Origin: Luteibacter sp.
GTDB taxonomy: Bacteria > Pseudomonadota > Gammaproteobacteria > Xanthomonadales > Rhodanobacteraceae
DNA: 64,000 nucleotides
NCBI RefSeq assembly: GCF_009912395.1
Contig: NZ_WNDO01000001.1
Span: 372,001 to 436,000 of the forward strand
Direction of reading: 5' to 3'
Numbering within the stretch: position 1 is the stretch's first letter; each line of letters opens with the position of its first letter. The notes under the pieces were generated by a model, which was not told the DNA's origin, did not search any database, and was given only the letters and a program-made list of their open reading frames with translations. Positions 51,597-62,950 of the stretch are shown in pieces. The position numbers and the translations under genes are program-made.

Positions 51597-51731
51597 GCGG
51601 ATCAAAGGGGCTGTGGGGCGAACCGGAAAGTCTACACCGCCCCTCGGCTTGGGCCTCACCGTCCCCGGTGGTAGACTTCCCGGTCGTTGCGGCCCTGACC
51701 GCACCCCCGTTCTTTTGCCAAGCCGATCCCC

Positions 51732-52541
51732 ATGCCAAGACCCGCCGTCAACGTCGCGGCGCGCGCCGCGCGCTCCGCAGGAAACATCATCCTGCGCTAT
51801 ATGAATCGCATCGAGGGCCTCTCGGTCGTCGAGAAGCAGCGTATGGACTTCGCCTCCGAGGTCGATCGCCTCGCCGAAGCCGAGATCGTCAAGGAACTCC
51901 GTCGCGCCTACCCCACCCACGCCATCCTGGCCGAGGAATCGGGTCAGATCGGCAAGGGTCCGCTGACCTGGGTCATCGATCCGCTGGACGGCACGCACAA
52001 TTACCTGCGCGGCATTCCCCACTTCTCCGTATCCATCGCACTGCTCGACAAGGGCGAACCGGTGTACGGCGTGGTCTTCGATCCGCTGCGCGACGAGCTG
52101 TTCACTGCCAGCAAGGGTGATGGCGCCTACCTCAACGACCGCCGCATCCGCGTCGGCCGTCGTGACGGCATCGCCGGCGCCCTGCTCGGCACGGGCTACC
52201 CGTACCGCGCGCGCAACCACCTCGAATCGCAGCTGGCCATGACCAGCGCGCTGCTGCGCGAAGCCGAGGACATCCGCCGCATGGGTTCGGCCGCCCTCGA
52301 CCTGGCCTACGTGGCCGCCGGTCGCCTGGACGGCTACTTCGAGCCGGGCCTGAACGTGTGGGATATCGGTGCGGGCGCGCTACTGGTGCGCGAGGCGGGC
52401 GGCGTCTACAACGACTTCGCCGGTCGCGAAGGCCTGCCGGAAAGCGGCAACCTCATCGCCGGTAACCATAAGGTGGCGGCGGCGATGACCGAGGTGATCG
52501 GGGCCAATGCGACGCCGCGTTTGCTGGGCGTGTCGGAGTAA
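51732..52541 (+). CDS. suhB: Inositol monophosphatase family protein SuhB
   Basis: 269 residues. The metal-binding signature reads VIDPLDGTHNYLRGIPHFSV (usually GTTNF), preceded by ILAEESG (first metal Glu) and followed by NVWDIGAGALLVREAGG near the C-terminus, so all metal ligands are present. SuhB hydrolyses inositol phosphates and, in enterobacteria, also takes part in ribosomal RNA antitermination. It stands alone, facing the hda gene, with a decayed REP between them. Confidence 0.93.
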   Translation: MPRPAVNVAARAARSAGNIILRYMNRIEGLSVVEKQRMDFASEVDRLAEAEIVKELRRAYPTHAILAEESGQIGKGPLTWVIDPLDGTHNYLRGIPHFSVSIALLDKGEPVYGVVFDPLRDELFTASKGDGAYLNDRRIRVGRRDGIAGALLGTGYPYRARNHLESQLAMTSALLREAEDIRRMGSAALDLAYVAAGRLDGYFEPGLNVWDIGAGALLVREAGGVYNDFAGREGLPESGNLIAGNHKVAAAMTEVIGANATPRLLGVSE

Positions 52542-52554
52542 CGAACGCTTATCC

Positions 52555-52600
52555 CGCGGCGGCCGCCTATCTGGCCCGCTGTCGCGGGATCGCTACATTT
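52555..52600. repeat. Decayed REP-like hairpin
   Basis: ATCCCGC and GCGGGAT form the ends of a hairpin between the convergent suhB and hda genes. The inner CTGGCCCGCT and CGCGGGATCG match part of the REP at 38431-38513, so it looks like a remnant. It ends over the last bases of hda. Confidence 0.5.
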
Positions 52601-53291
52601 GCTTTAGGAGGTTGCGCAGGAACGGCACGGTGACGCGCCGTTGTGCGGCCAGCGTCGCGCGATCGAGGGTGTCGAGCAGGTCGAGCAGCGCGCCCAGGTC
52701 GCGCGCGTGGTGGGCGAAGAGCCAGTCGAGGACGGTGTCGTCCAGCTCGATGCTGCGGCCCTTCGCATGCTCACGCAGCACATGGCGGCGCTCGGCATCG
52801 TCCATGGGCTTGAGCAGCACCTGGGTCAGCGAACCCAGGCGCGAACGCAGGTCGGGCAAGGCGATGCCCACCGACGAAGGTGCCGCGCTCGCGGCAAACA
52901 GCAACGTGCACCCTTCCGCGCGATAGCGGTTGAAGGTGTCGAACAGGGCGTGCTCTGCATCGGCCTCGCCCGCCACGGAATCCAGGTCGTCAATCGCCAG
53001 CACGTCGCTGCCGGCCATGCCGCGGATCGCTTCCGCGCGCGGACCACGCAAGACGGCCAGGGGAAGGTACTGCGCCGTGCGACCGGCATCGATCGCCGCC
53101 TGGCAGGCGGCGATGAGCAGGTGCGTACGGCCGCTGCCCAGCGGACCGGCCATGAACACCCACGGCGCATCGGCGGACGCCGCCGCCGCGCGCAACGCTT
53201 CGACCGCGGCGGCATTGCCAGCGGCATGGAAATGCTCGAAGCGCTGGCGACGCGGCCAGCGCAGGGCGAGCGGGAGTTGCTGACTCGTCAT
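52593..53291 (-). CDS. hda: DnaA regulatory inactivator Hda
   Basis: 232 residues with the AAA+ domain of DnaA but no DNA-binding domain. The N-terminus QQLPLALRWPRRQRFEHF has the clamp-binding QxxLP-type motif (QLPLAL) used to contact the DnaN clamp. Walker A is GPLGSGRTHLL, Walker B region DVLAIDDLDSV, and a C-terminal arginine-finger region is present. With clamp-DNA it stimulates DnaA-ATP hydrolysis to prevent re-initiation. The ATG overlaps the stop of the permease gene (4 bases). Confidence 0.94.
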   Translation of the reverse strand: MTSQQLPLALRWPRRQRFEHFHAAGNAAAVEALRAAAASADAPWVFMAGPLGSGRTHLLIAACQAAIDAGRTAQYLPLAVLRGPRAEAIRGMAGSDVLAIDDLDSVAGEADAEHALFDTFNRYRAEGCTLLFAASAAPSSVGIALPDLRSRLGSLTQVLLKPMDDAERRHVLREHAKGRSIELDDTVLDWLFAHHARDLGALLDLLDTLDRATLAAQRRVTVPFLRNLLKQM

Positions 53292-54457
53292 GTATTTCCG
53301 TCGTCGGGGAGCATCGGACGTGGCCCCCGGGTATTCACCTTGACGTCGACGTCCACATCGACATCCACCTTCGCCGGATCCGGATCGGGCCTTGCGGCCG
53401 GCTCCGTGTAGAGATCGCTCTCCCGGTAACGAGCGAAGACGTAACGCAACAATACCACTACGACCGAGGCCGCAGGCAGGGCCAGCAGCACGCCGAGGAA
53501 ACCGAACAGGTGACCCCCCGCCAGCACGGCGAAGATCACCGCCACCGGATGCAGGCCGATCTTGCCGCCGACCAGTCGGGGCACCAGCACGTAGCCTTCC
53601 AGCAGCTGGCCGACGGTGAACACGACGCAGACCAGGATGATGTGCATCCAGTCGCCATACTGGACCAGCGCGGCGATCATCGCGGCGACGAAGCCGATCA
53701 TGAAGCCGAGGTAAGGCACGAAGCTCAGCAGGCCGGCGATCATGCCGATCAGCGGACCGATGGAAATACCGACGGCGGTCAAGGCGATGCCGTAGAAAAC
53801 GCCCAGCGCCAGCATCACCAGCAACTGGCCGCGGACGAAGGCGCCCAGCACCTGGTCGGACTCACGCGACAGGCGCACCACGGTCGGCTCGATCGAGCGC
53901 GGCAGCAGTCGCTGAATGTGAGCGATCATCGTGTCCCAGTCGCGCAGCAGGTAGAAGGCCACGACGGGGATCAGCACCAGGTTGGTCAGCCAGGTGATGA
54001 CGCCCATGCCCGACTGGGTCACCTTGGCGACGGTACGCGCGGCGATGCTGCCGATCGAGCCCATGTGCTCGCGGATCGCCGCCAGCACCTTGTCGGCGTT
54101 GAAGGTATCCGGCTCCAGGTGCAGGCGCTGCTGGACCCATGGCAAGGCCGTGCCGCGTGCCCACTCGACGTAGTGCGGCAGGTTCTCGGAAAGGTTTTCG
54201 ACCTGGTGCGAGATCAACGGCACCAGCAGGAGCAGCACCCCGATGAAGACCACCGCGATCACGGTGAACACGATGCTTACCGCCCACGCGCGCCCCATGC
54301 CCAGGCGTTGGAGGCGGTCGGCCAGCGGATCGCCCAGGTAGGCCAGCATCGCCGCGATGGCGAACGGCATGAGCACCGGCGCCAGCAGCCAGATCACGAA
54401 CACGACGACGGCGGTGAGGCCCAGCAACTGCCAGCGGCGGGAATTATCGTGGGTCAT
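53288..54457 (-). CDS. AI-2E/PerM-family membrane protein
   Basis: 389 residues with about eight membrane segments: two at the N-terminus (VVFVIWLLAPVLMPFAIAAM), a long soluble loop, and a C-terminal cluster (IGPLIGMIAGLLSFVPYLGF). The PYLG and GxxxLVPRLVG segments are typical of the AI-2 exporter/PerM group; the transported substrate is uncertain. The C-terminal tail (about 355-389) is cytoplasmic, with the odd acidic repeat VDVDVDVDVKV encoded by a short hexanucleotide-like repeat. It overlaps hda, an arrangement conserved in Xanthomonadales. Confidence 0.88.
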   Translation of the reverse strand: MTHDNSRRWQLLGLTAVVVFVIWLLAPVLMPFAIAAMLAYLGDPLADRLQRLGMGRAWAVSIVFTVIAVVFIGVLLLLVPLISHQVENLSENLPHYVEWARGTALPWVQQRLHLEPDTFNADKVLAAIREHMGSIGSIAARTVAKVTQSGMGVITWLTNLVLIPVVAFYLLRDWDTMIAHIQRLLPRSIEPTVVRLSRESDQVLGAFVRGQLLVMLALGVFYGIALTAVGISIGPLIGMIAGLLSFVPYLGFMIGFVAAMIAALVQYGDWMHIILVCVVFTVGQLLEGYVLVPRLVGGKIGLHPVAVIFAVLAGGHLFGFLGVLLALPAASVVVVLLRYVFARYRESDLYTEPAARPDPDPAKVDVDVDVDVKVNTRGPRPMLPDDGNT

Positions 54458-54557
54458 GCGATTCCTTCAGAGGCATGAGGGGCAATCCGCCATCATCCGT
54501 AGGCGGAAGTGACGGCACTGTCGCGGATCATGCCCCTTACGGGCGAATCCTGCCGCG

Positions 54558-55547
54558 TCAGGGAACCCAGCGTACGGCGAGGTCGGCGCCGTCGTGCGCG
54601 CCGGCCTCCAGGACATGACCGCCGGAGGCATAGCCCGCGACGATCCGGGCCAGAGGCGCACTGGCACTCACGCTCATCAGGACGCCATCGGGCGACGCCG
54701 CCAGGGGAGCGATCGAGCGCACGGCCGGGTCGTTCTGGAAGGTGGACAACAGGCCCGCGTAGTCGGTCGCCGAGCGCAGGCCCGACACCCAGATCTTGCC
54801 GCTGGAGCTGCCGCCCTGGGCCGCCGCGAACTGGCGGTCCAGCTTGTCGGCCATGGCATTGGCGCCATTGGTGAGCAGGGAAGCACGGGCTTCGCCGCTG
54901 TCGGTCCAACTGCTCGAACGGCCATTGGCCAGCAGGGTCCAGTCGATGCTCTGGTCGGCATTGAGGTGGCCGAGCAGCACGGTGCCGGTGTTGTACTGGC
55001 GGGCCACGCTGGCCAGCGCGGCCGCGTCGCCCTTGCCCAGCGCGTCGACATCCACCGCCGCGTCGGCGCGGGGGGTTGCCGTCTGGTAGCCGCGGGTATC
55101 GGCCATCTGGGCCAGCGGGGTGATGTCCTGGGTGCCGAGCGCCTTGCCGGAACTGTCGCGGACCACCACCAGCACCGGTGGCTTCGGCGCGGTGACGGAG
55201 GCATCGCCCACCGCCAGCACGCGGCGGATGGCGCCGGGGTCGAAGACAATCTCCAGGCTCAGGGGCGCGCCGTTGGCTCCCCCGGTACGGGCGTACTGGT
55301 ACTGCTGGACCAGGCCACCCGGCTGCTTGATGGCATCGGCGTAGCCCGGCTTGCTGCGCGGGTCCGCCCCGTTGCTGGCGCGGGCGAGCACCTGGGTGAG
55401 GCCGTTGGCGAAGGCCTGGTCGCGCACGGCCGCGCTGGTGTCCGCCACCGGCACGGTCACCGTGTAGAGGGGGGCCTGGGCCATCGCCGTGCCCACGAAC
55501 AGGGACAGGACGATCAGCAGGAGGGCGAAGAGGCGGACTGGGCGCAT
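54558..55547 (-). CDS. DUF2066 periplasmic protein
   Basis: 329 residues from ATG at 55547. A signal peptide ([19 protein letters not shown] then QA) is present. The DUF2066 domain covers about 25-220 ([30 protein letters not shown]-like [20 protein letters not shown]). The function is unknown. The gene is divergent from purM and precedes perM-hda by about 100 bp, a conserved neighbourhood that suggests housekeeping. Confidence 0.85.
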   Translation of the reverse strand: MRPVRLFALLLIVLSLFVGTAMAQAPLYTVTVPVADTSAAVRDQAFANGLTQVLARASNGADPRSKPGYADAIKQPGGLVQQYQYARTGGANGAPLSLEIVFDPGAIRRVLAVGDASVTAPKPPVLVVVRDSSGKALGTQDITPLAQMADTRGYQTATPRADAAVDVDALGKGDAAALASVARQYNTGTVLLGHLNADQSIDWTLLANGRSSSWTDSGEARASLLTNGANAMADKLDRQFAAAQGGSSSGKIWVSGLRSATDYAGLLSTFQNDPAVRSIAPLAASPDGVLMSVSASAPLARIVAGYASGGHVLEAGAHDGADLAVRWVP

Positions 55548-55685
55548 GGTCGTGACGTCTGCTCTATGAAGGCGGGAAGTCTGCCCAAAGCGTGTCATGG
55601 CGTCCATCCAGGGCGCGTGAGAACCCCGGAGGCCGGGCCGCTTGCTGCTATCATGCACGGTTTCCAATACGTGCCGGAACCGTCC

Positions 55686-56723
55686 ATGTCCTCCGATCAG
55701 GGCTCCCTCACCTACCGCGACGCGGGCGTCGATATCGACGCGGGCAACGCGCTCGTCGAGCGCATCAAGCCGATGGTCAAGCGCACCTTCCGTCCCGAAG
55801 TCATGGGCGGGCTGGGCGGCTTCGGCGGCCTGTTCGACCTCTCCGGCCGTTATAAGGAACCCGTGCTGGTCTCGGGCACCGACGGCGTCGGCACCAAGCT
55901 CAAGCTGGCCCACCAGCTCGACCGCCACGACACCATTGGCATCGACCTGGTCGGCATGTGCGTCAACGATGTCCTGGTCCAGGGCGCCGAGCCGCTGTTC
56001 TTCCTCGACTACTTCGCCACCGGCAAGCTGCACGTCGATACGGCCGCCGCCGTTGTCTCGGGCATCGCCCGTGGCTGCGAACTGGCCGGCTGCGCCCTCA
56101 TCGGTGGCGAAACGGCCGAAATGCCGGACATGTACCCGCCGGGCGAGTACGACCTGGCCGGCTTCACCGTCGGCGCGGTCGAGAAGTCGGCCATGAACGA
56201 CGGTTCGAAGATCGTCGCCGGCGACGTCATCCTGGGCGTGGATTCCTCCGGCCCGCACTCCAACGGCTACTCGCTCATCCGCCGCATCCTCGAGCGTGCC
56301 GGTTCGCCGCTGGACAGCGATATCGGCGGCGTGAAGCTGGTCGATGCCCTGATGGCCCCGACCACCATCTACGTGAAGCCGATCCTCGACCTGCTGTCGA
56401 AGGTCGACGTCCACGGCATGGCCCACATCACCGGTGGCGGCCTGAAGGAAAACATCATCCGCGTGGTGCCGGACGGCCTCGGCCTGTCCATCGACGCCAG
56501 CTCGTGGGAACTGCCGCCCGTGTTCCAGTGGCTGCAGCGCGAAGGCAACGTCGCCCGCGACGAGATGTGGCGCACCTTCAACTGCGGCATCGGCTTCACC
56601 GTGCTCATCTCGGCCGACCAGGTCGAAGCAACGCAGGCCGTGCTGAACGGCCATGGCCTTGCCTCGCGGGTCATCGGCACGGTCGTCGCCGCCTCGGGCG
56701 ACGAGCGCGTCCATATCGCCTGA
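55686..56723 (+). CDS. purM: Phosphoribosylformylglycinamidine cyclo-ligase PurM
   Basis: 345 residues. Motifs: [20 protein letters not shown] (ATP/metal loop), [40 protein letters not shown] and [17 protein letters not shown]. It closes formylglycinamidine ribotide to aminoimidazole ribotide, step five of purine synthesis, with ATP. The ATG was chosen over an upstream extension, which is antisense to the DUF2066 gene. purN starts 8 bp downstream. Confidence 0.97.
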   Translation: MSSDQGSLTYRDAGVDIDAGNALVERIKPMVKRTFRPEVMGGLGGFGGLFDLSGRYKEPVLVSGTDGVGTKLKLAHQLDRHDTIGIDLVGMCVNDVLVQGAEPLFFLDYFATGKLHVDTAAAVVSGIARGCELAGCALIGGETAEMPDMYPPGEYDLAGFTVGAVEKSAMNDGSKIVAGDVILGVDSSGPHSNGYSLIRRILERAGSPLDSDIGGVKLVDALMAPTTIYVKPILDLLSKVDVHGMAHITGGGLKENIIRVVPDGLGLSIDASSWELPPVFQWLQREGNVARDEMWRTFNCGIGFTVLISADQVEATQAVLNGHGLASRVIGTVVAASGDERVHIA

Positions 56724-56731
56724 GTCCGCAC

Positions 56732-57370
56732 GTGGATCGTCCCCTGCGCGTCGCCGCGCTCGCCTCCGGGCGCGGCAGCAACCTCGCCGCGCTCATCGCC
56801 GCGCGGTTGCCGGTCGAGTTCGTGCTGGTCGGCAGCGACAAGGCCAAGGCCGGCGCGCTGACCGTCGCCGCCGAGGCCGGCATCCCGACCGTGCATGTGA
56901 GCCCCCGCGATTTCGCGGATCGCGTCAGCTTCGATCGCGCCTTGTTCGGCAAGGTCGCCGAGGCGAAGCCCGACCTGCTCGTGCTGGCGGGCTACATGCG
57001 CATCATCGACGCGAGCGTGGTGGCCGACTGGGAAGGCCGGGCGATCAATATCCACCCGTCGCTGCTGCCGAAGTACCGGGGTCTGCATACCCATCGCCAA
57101 TGCCTCGACGCTGGCGACACGGAACATGGCGCCAGCGTGCATTTCGTCACCGCCGAGCTGGACGGCGGCCCGGTGATCGCGCAGGCGCGTATTCCGGTGA
57201 TGCCAGGGGATACCGAGGACGCCCTGGCCGAGCGGCTCCTGGTCGAAGAGCACCGATTGCTTCCTGCCGTCGTGAAGGCCATCGCTTCGGGCCGACTGGG
57301 CTGGTCGAACGGCCCCACCTTCGACAATCAATCCCTATCCAGCCCCCTGTCGCTGCGCACGCTGTTGTAG
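56732..57370 (+). CDS. purN: Phosphoribosylglycinamide formyltransferase PurN
   Basis: 212 residues from GTG at 56732. The Rossmann start VAALASGRGSNLAALI binds ribotide, and the catalytic Asn, His and Asp lie in INIHPSLLPKYRG, THRQCLDAG and VTAELDGGPVIAQ. It uses 10-formyltetrahydrofolate to formylate glycinamide ribotide, step three of purine synthesis. It is 8 bp after purM and co-transcribed. The TAG stop (57368-57370) is the GTAG end of a REP repeat. Confidence 0.96.
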   Translation: MDRPLRVAALASGRGSNLAALIAARLPVEFVLVGSDKAKAGALTVAAEAGIPTVHVSPRDFADRVSFDRALFGKVAEAKPDLLVLAGYMRIIDASVVADWEGRAINIHPSLLPKYRGLHTHRQCLDAGDTEHGASVHFVTAELDGGPVIAQARIPVMPGDTEDALAERLLVEEHRLLPAVVKAIASGRLGWSNGPTFDNQSLSSPLSLRTLL

Positions 57371-57457
57371 GAGCGCGCTTGCGCGCGATGGGTGCTGGCG
57401 ACAACGCCCGAATCAGACGGCATCGCGAACTGGGATCGCGCGCAAGCGCGCTCCTAC
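57367..57457. repeat. GTAG-type REP pair with about 45-bp loop
   Basis: GTAGGAGCGCGCTTGCGCGC plus GAT at the left and its complement ending GCTCCTAC at the right. It supplies the purN stop and separates purN from the DUF3108 gene. Confidence 0.9.
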
Positions 57458-57515
57458 ACGACCCCGGCGAGGGAAGCGTCGACCGGCGTTCAGACGATGT
57501 GGCTATATTGAGCCC

Positions 57516-58217
57516 ATGAAGACGCCCACCCTCCTCCGTGCCGGCCTCGCGCTGGCTCTCGCCCTGCCCGTCGCCGCGTTTGCCGCCGATGTGCCGCAGT
57601 CCTTCACCGCCACCTATCACGTGCTCCAGGGCGGCAGCCCGATGGGCGATGCCACGCTCACCCTGAAGCCGACCGCCAACGGCCAGTTCGAATACACCAA
57701 CAAGGCCCAGGGCACGTCCGGCCTCGCCGCAGCGCTCGGGGCCAGCGTGTCGGAGACGTCGGTGTTCACCTGGTCGGGCAAGGTCCCGCAGGCCGTGTCT
57801 TATCGCTACGAAATGGCCTCGGCACTGAAGCCGAAAAGCCGTTCGCTGACGATCGAGGGCGGCAACGTGCAGGTGCAGGACAACAAGAAATCGTATAGCT
57901 ATCCCGCCCAACCCGGCATGGTCGAGCGCAACACCCTGCCGCTCGCCCTTGGCGTGGCGCTGCGTGGTGGTGCGAAGGAAGCCAGCTTCCCGGTCGCCGT
58001 GAAACAGGCGGTGGAGCAGCAGGCGTTCAAGGTCGCCGGCAACGAGAAGGTGACGGTGCCAGCCGGCACGTTCGACGCCGTGCGCGTGGCGCGCGCCGAT
58101 GGCGATGCGGGTTTCAGCGCGTGGTACGCGCCGACGAAGTATCCGGTGCCGGTGAAGCTCGCGCAGAGCGACGGCGGCGACCTGACCCTGGAACTGGTCA
58201 AGTTCGAAGGCCGATAA
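57516..58217 (+). CDS. DUF3108 periplasmic protein
   Basis: 233 residues with a Sec signal peptide (LLRAGLALALALPVAAFA then ADV). The mature part is rich in beta strands (FTATYHVLQGGSPMGDATLT, VTVPAGTFDAVRVARADGDA, TKYPVPVKLAQSDGGDLTLE), the DUF3108 pattern. Members sit beside purN in many Xanthomonadales and other proteobacteria; the function is unknown. It ends with TAA, 8 bases before the next REP. Confidence 0.9.
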   Translation: MKTPTLLRAGLALALALPVAAFAADVPQSFTATYHVLQGGSPMGDATLTLKPTANGQFEYTNKAQGTSGLAAALGASVSETSVFTWSGKVPQAVSYRYEMASALKPKSRSLTIEGGNVQVQDNKKSYSYPAQPGMVERNTLPLALGVALRGGAKEASFPVAVKQAVEQQAFKVAGNEKVTVPAGTFDAVRVARADGDAGFSAWYAPTKYPVPVKLAQSDGGDLTLELVKFEGR

Positions 58218-58225
58218 GTCAGGCG

Positions 58226-58273
58226 CTGTAGGAGCGCGCTTGCGCGCGATCGCGCGCAAGCGCGCTCCTACAG
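58226..58273. repeat. GTAG-type REP, perfect 48-bp palindrome
   Basis: CTGTAGGAGCGCGCTTGCGC and its exact complement meet without a loop. Its core is identical to 26607-26652. A 20-bp tandem repeat begins 2 bp later. Confidence 0.93.
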
Positions 58274-58275
58274 GT

Positions 58276-59950
<1,675 letters not shown>

Positions 59951-60122
59951 GGGTTCTCCGGTAAGGGGGTCGCTGCGGCCGGGCGGAGGTTCCGAAACGG
60001 AGCCTGAATCGCCGGTCGATGGCAGCGACGATAAAATGAGAATATGTAATGGTAATGGAAATCCGGTGTCGCAGAAATGGACATCCCGGGTTCGCCGCCC
60101 CGACCCGGACCCCAGAGGCCGC

Positions 60123-61136
60123 ATGAACGCCCGTACCGCTCCGCACGCCGATCAGCCCCTCGTGAACGCCGATACCGTCGTCCGCAGCGCACGCACCGTC
60201 ATCGCCACCGAGGCCGCGGCCATTCGGGCGCTCGAGGCCCGCGTGGACGCCGCGTTCGTCACCGCCTGCCAGATGATCCTGCAATGCAAGGGTCGCGTAG
60301 TCGTGTCCGGCATGGGCAAGTCGGGCCATATCGCCCGCAAGGTGGCCGCCACCCTCGCCTCCACCGGCACGCCGTCGTTCTTCGTGCACCCGGGAGAAGC
60401 CAGCCACGGCGACCTGGGCATGATCCAGCCGGACGACATCCTGCTGGCCATTTCCTATTCGGGCGAAACCGACGAACTGCTCTTCATCCTGCCCGCTATC
60501 AAGCGCCAGGGCATTCCGCTGATCTCCATCACCGGCAACCCGAAGTCCTCCCTGGCCAACCAGGCCGAGGTGAACCTCGACGCCAACGTGACCTGCGAGG
60601 CCTGCCCGCACGGCCTCGCGCCCACGGCGAGCACCACCGCCGCGCTGGTCATGGGCGATGCCCTGGCCGTGGCGCTGCTGGAAGCCCGGGGCTTCACCTC
60701 CGACGACTTCGCCCGCTCGCACCCGGCCGGCAGCCTCGGTCGCCGCCTGCTCCTGCGCATCTCCGACGTCATGCACTCGGGCGCCGACGTGCCGCGCGTA
60801 TCGCTGGGTGCCTCGCTGAGCGAGGCGCTGGTCGAAATGACCCGCAAGCACCTGGGCATGACCGCCGTGGTGGATGCCGAGGACCGCCTGCTGGGTGTGT
60901 TCACCGACGGCGACCTGCGTCGCGCCCTCGACGACGAAGGCGTGGACCTGCGCGGTGCCACGGTGGCCCAGCTCATGACCCGCGGCCCGAAGACCATCGG
61001 TCCCGACAAGCTCGCCGGCGAAGCCGCCCAGGTCATGGAGCGCCATGGCATCCACTCGCTGCTTGTCGCCGACGATGACGGCCGCGTGGTCGGCGCCCTG
61101 AACATCCACGACCTGCTGCGCGCCCGCGTCGTCTGA
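60123..61136 (+). CDS. kdsD: Arabinose-5-phosphate isomerase KdsD
   Basis: 337 residues. An N-terminal SIS sugar-isomerase domain (VVVSGMGKSGHIARKVAATL, HPGEASHGDLGMI, ISYSGETDELLF, LAPTASTTAALVMGDALAVA) is followed by two CBS domains (about 215-335, VMHSGADVPRVSL and LGVFTDGDLRRALDD). It converts ribulose 5-phosphate to arabinose 5-phosphate, the first step to Kdo of lipopolysaccharide. The gene is divergent from the bolA-like gene and begins the kdsD-kdsC-lptCAB-rpoN group, as in E. coli. Confidence 0.96.
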   Translation: MNARTAPHADQPLVNADTVVRSARTVIATEAAAIRALEARVDAAFVTACQMILQCKGRVVVSGMGKSGHIARKVAATLASTGTPSFFVHPGEASHGDLGMIQPDDILLAISYSGETDELLFILPAIKRQGIPLISITGNPKSSLANQAEVNLDANVTCEACPHGLAPTASTTAALVMGDALAVALLEARGFTSDDFARSHPAGSLGRRLLLRISDVMHSGADVPRVSLGASLSEALVEMTRKHLGMTAVVDAEDRLLGVFTDGDLRRALDDEGVDLRGATVAQLMTRGPKTIGPDKLAGEAAQVMERHGIHSLLVADDDGRVVGALNIHDLLRARVV

Positions 61137-61179
61137 CGCCCTCGCGGCGCCGGCTCCCCGTCCCCTTATTCTTCCGACC

Positions 61180-61728
61180 ATGGCCTATACCCACTACACC
61201 CCGATTCCCGCCGATGTCGCCGAACGCGCCGCCCGTGTGCGCGTGGCGGTCTTCGACGTGGACGGCACCCTCACCGACGGCCGCCTCTGGTACGCCGAGG
61301 ACGGCCGCGAGACGAAGGTCTTCCACGTCCATGACGGCCTCGGCCTGAAGCGCCTCCAGGAAAATGGGGTCAAGGTCGCCATCATCACCGCCCGGATCAG
61401 CCACCCGGTGTCGCTGCGTGCCGAGGAACTCGGCATCCAGCACGTCTACCAGGGGCAAAAGGACAAGCGCGCCTGCCTCAAGGAACTGCTCGACGCCCTG
61501 CGGCTGACGCCCGAGCAGGCCGCCTTCGTGGGCGACGACCTGCCCGACCTGCCCGCCATGGGCATCGCCGGCCTGGCGGTCGCCACCGCCAACGCCCACC
61601 CCTGGGTGGCCGAGCGCGCCCACTGGCGTACGCGCCTGTCCGGCGGCTACGGCGCCGCCCGCGAGGTGGCCGACATGATCCTCGCCGCGCAGGGCAAGGC
61701 CGAAGCCGAGCGGGATCGCTGGCTGTGA
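61180..61728 (+). CDS. kdsC: 3-deoxy-D-manno-octulosonate 8-phosphate phosphatase KdsC
   Basis: 182 residues, HAD superfamily type C0 (no cap). Motif I is VFDVDGTLTDGRLWY, motif II IITARIS, and motif III/IV VGDDLPDLPAMGIAGLAVA. It removes phosphate from Kdo 8-phosphate to give Kdo. It lies 43 bp after kdsD; the stop overlaps the lptC start as GTGA (61725-61728). Confidence 0.96.
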   Translation: MAYTHYTPIPADVAERAARVRVAVFDVDGTLTDGRLWYAEDGRETKVFHVHDGLGLKRLQENGVKVAIITARISHPVSLRAEELGIQHVYQGQKDKRACLKELLDALRLTPEQAAFVGDDLPDLPAMGIAGLAVATANAHPWVAERAHWRTRLSGGYGAAREVADMILAAQGKAEAERDRWL

Positions 61729-62324
61729 GCGTGCTCAATTTCTTCAAGGACCGCAGCACTGCAGGCATGGCCGGCATCCTGGCCGTCGCCCTCGGCGCGA
61801 GTGTCCTGCTGTATTACTGGGTCGCCCCCGAGAAGAAAGTGCAGGATTTCATCGGGCCGCCGCGCTCGGGGTATGTCCTCACCAACTTCCACCTCGACTC
61901 CTTCAACGAGGAAGGCAAGAACGCCTTCACCCTGATCGCGCCCCACCTGGAGCGCCGCGAAGGCGACGATTCGCTCTACATCAATGCGCCGGACTTCGTG
62001 CTGCCGTCGGTCAAGGAACCGACCGCGCCGCCGTGGAAGGGCCATTCCGAATACGGCTGGGTCAACAAGGACGGCACCCTGCTCAAGTTGCAGGGCAAGG
62101 TCCACATGGACCGCATCGCCTTCGAGACCAACCCGCCCGCCAGCATCGACACCTCCGAGGTCACCGCGTGGCCGAAGGAGAACCGCCTGGAAACCGCCGA
62201 GGCGGCGCGTATCGTGCAGGGAACCTCTACAATGGACGGCGTCGGCATGCGCGCCAACCTCGATACCAAGCATTTGGAGCTACTCGATGCAGTCCACACC
62301 GTCTACATGCCGCGCAAGCGCTAA
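61725..62324 (+). CDS. lptC: LPS export ABC transporter periplasmic protein LptC
   Basis: 199 residues from GTG at 61725, overlapping the kdsC stop. One N-terminal membrane segment (MAGILAVALGASVLLYYWV) anchors a periplasmic beta-jellyroll ([53 protein letters not shown]). It hands lipopolysaccharide from LptBFG to LptA. The 3' end overlaps lptA by 38 bases. Confidence 0.93.
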   Translation: MSVLNFFKDRSTAGMAGILAVALGASVLLYYWVAPEKKVQDFIGPPRSGYVLTNFHLDSFNEEGKNAFTLIAPHLERREGDDSLYINAPDFVLPSVKEPTAPPWKGHSEYGWVNKDGTLLKLQGKVHMDRIAFETNPPASIDTSEVTAWPKENRLETAEAARIVQGTSTMDGVGMRANLDTKHLELLDAVHTVYMPRKR

Positions 62325-62946
62325 GGTTGTCCTCGCGACGCTCGGCGTGGCGCTCCTGGCGAGCGGCACCGTCGTCGCCAAGCAGTCCGACCGCCAGCAG
62401 CCGATCAACGTCACCTCGACCTCGTTCGACGGCACGCAGCAGCAGCCCAACGGCAAGACGCCCGGCCACGTGATCTGGACCGGCAAGGTCGTGCTCACGC
62501 AGGGCACCCTGACGGTCACCGGCAACAAGGCCACCGGCTACCTCGACGGTGACAACCAGCTCACCCGCGTGGTCGTGGACGGCAACGCCACCATGAAGCA
62601 GCAGGACGAACAAAACCTGTGGATGCGCGGCAACGCCGACAACATCGACTACACGCCCGACAACGGCGATGCGAAGAACAGCTCCAGCGGCGTTGCCGTG
62701 CTCACGGGCCACGCCCACGTCGAAAAGGAAGTCGATCCGGCCGATCGCAAGAAGCTCAACCAGAGCAACGGCGACAAGCTCACGTACAACACCACCTCCA
62801 GCACGATGACCGGCGAAAGCAACGGCTCGGCTCCCGTGCACATGATCTTCCAGCCGAAGCAGCAGCCGGCCGCCGCCCCTGGCGCCGCTCCCGCCAAGCC
62901 CGCCACGCCGCCGGCCGCGCCGGCGCCCCAGACGAAGAAGCCCTGA
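62287..62946 (+). CDS. lptA: LPS transport periplasmic protein LptA
   Basis: 219 residues from ATG at 62287 inside lptC, with TTGGAG upstream. A signal peptide ([19 protein letters not shown] then KQ) precedes the OstA-like jellyroll ([49 protein letters not shown]). The C-terminus has a Pro/Ala-rich extension (about 190-219). LptA oligomers form the bridge that carries lipopolysaccharide across the periplasm. lptB starts 4 bp after the stop. Confidence 0.93.
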   Translation: MQSTPSTCRASAKVVLATLGVALLASGTVVAKQSDRQQPINVTSTSFDGTQQQPNGKTPGHVIWTGKVVLTQGTLTVTGNKATGYLDGDNQLTRVVVDGNATMKQQDEQNLWMRGNADNIDYTPDNGDAKNSSSGVAVLTGHAHVEKEVDPADRKKLNQSNGDKLTYNTTSSTMTGESNGSAPVHMIFQPKQQPAAAPGAAPAKPATPPAAPAPQTKKP

Positions 62947-62950
62947 CACG

